Below are positions 6,592-7,203 of a stretch of 7,203 nt of DNA, in pieces. Location: the NCBI GenBank assembly GCA_003446295.1, contig DMBB01000380.1, forward strand, positions 1 to 7,203, given 5' to 3'. Source of the stretch: Erysipelotrichaceae bacterium. Its GTDB lineage: Bacteria > Bacillota_I > Bacilli_A > Erysipelotrichales > Erysipelotrichaceae. Under the pieces are notes generated by a model. It saw only the letters and a program-made list of their open reading frames with translations, was not told the DNA's origin and ran no database searches. How positions within the stretch are numbered: the first letter of the stretch is position 1; every line of letters begins with the position of its first letter. The position numbers and the translations under genes were made by a program.

Positions 6592-7203
6592 TTATACAGT
6601 ACTGCGGATCGACTCACGCATGGATTCACTGATGCCCAGTCGGACCATCGTACTTGCTGCACCGAAGGTGATCGCATATCCGGCTTTTGTATCATATACA
6701 CGGACAGAACCAAGCGAACGGATCTTGTTTGCGTCCAGCTTCGTCGGGTCATAGAGACTGATGACAAGTCTGTCTGTTGATGAATGCGTCAGCTTGATGT
6801 TGTCGACTCCTCCGACAGCATCTATGACGCCCTTCACGATATGATTCTTTCTGCCTGTCTGGAACAGATCCAGTGCAAGGTATTTATAGTAGAACCGTGT
6901 GAACAGGAAGTAGACGAAGAAGCTGATCACGCCTGCCGCTGCGATCATCAGCAGTGTCTTCTGCAGGGATGTGAACTGCAGATAGCTCAGAAGTTCCAGC
7001 AATGTTCCGGGCAGTGCAGTCAATGTCGCTCCGCCTGCATAGTTGAAGCCGAGGTATACGCCCATAGCCTGGAATATACCGAACAGCAGTCCTGTATAAA
7101 GCAGATGGAAGAAATACAGTGCCGGAGCCGCGAAGAACAGCGTGATCTCCAGAGGCAGCAGTGTTCCTGAAAATATCGACAGGAGTGATGCCAGTATATA
7201 GAA
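6592..7203 (-). CDS. PTS permease EIICB (glucose superfamily), C-terminal part, probably non-phosphorylating
   Basis: 203 codons are visible, ending in TAA at 6594-6592; the 5' part is beyond the window. Visible residues 1-120 are the end of EIIC: hydrophobic segments, F-A-A-P-A-L-Y near residue 24, L-G-F-N-Y-A-G-G near residue 51, and a last membrane span near residues 84-101. Residues about 123-203 are an EIIB domain with G-G-V-D-N-I, then S-T-D-R-L, and the closing A-I-T-F-G-A. In active EIIB proteins the pattern N-I-x5-C-x-T-R-L carries the phosphorylated Cys; here the same spacing gives Ser at residue 142 (codon 6780-6778) and Asp for the Thr. In EIIC the usual G-I-T-E-P is G-T-L-L-P. 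Family membership is firm. Loss of phosphotransfer, and so a sensory, regulatory or partner-dependent role, is inferred. The sugar cannot be told. Confidence 0.87.
   Translation of the reverse strand, partial: FYILASLLSIFSGTLLPLEITLFFAAPALYFFHLLYTGLLFGIFQAMGVYLGFNYAGGATLTALPGTLLELLSYLQFTSLQKTLLMIAAAGVISFFVYFLFTRFYYKYLALDLFQTGRKNHIVKGVIDAVGGVDNIKLTHSSTDRLVISLYDPTKLDANKIRSLGSVRVYDTKAGYAITFGAASTMVRLGISESMRESIRSTV

Noticed and set aside
6784..7170. A 128-codon plus-strand frame rich in Gln, Cys and Glu
   Set aside because: It is antisense to the PTS permease gene, whose frame is supported by family motifs; the odd composition is the usual mirror of a Leu-rich membrane protein.

Overview
The window holds two protein genes, both read from the minus strand, and no RNA gene, CRISPR array or insertion sequence that I can recognise. 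Moderate base composition, a strong AGGAGG ribosome-binding site, a PTS sugar-permease fragment and a secreted protein built of Big_2 (bacterial Ig-like) domains point to a Gram-positive Bacillota, probably a gut Firmicute (Erysipelotrichia or Clostridia). The genus is not decidable from the sequence.

Layout in the direction of transcription (high to low coordinates): (1) 7203-6592 is the C-terminal 203 residues of a glucose-superfamily PTS permease, with the end of EIIC fused to EIIB; its 5' part lies outside the window. (2) 6591-6263 is a 329-base intergenic stretch with a nested hairpin that probably acts as a terminator, an extended -10 promoter, a leader of about 130 bases and a ribosome-binding site. 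(3) 6262-1 is one uninterrupted reading frame of at least 2087 codons that runs off the window. It encodes a giant exported protein: signal peptide, very acidic Pro/Glu linker, transglutaminase-like domain with an intact Cys-His-Asp triad, a possible propeller-like segment, then at least 18 consecutive Big_2-like domains and the beginning of a 19th. The many shorter open frames on the plus strand across 1-6262 are shadows of this frame.

The two genes look independently transcribed and no functional link is evident. The most notable points are that the PTS protein seems to lack the EIIB phosphorylation cysteine and has an altered GITEP motif in EIIC, so it may be a non-phosphorylating homologue; and that the giant surface protein carries higher-order (two-domain) repeats inside its Ig-like stalk, a sign of duplication by recombination. 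I see no defence system or other clearly undescribed multi-gene system here.
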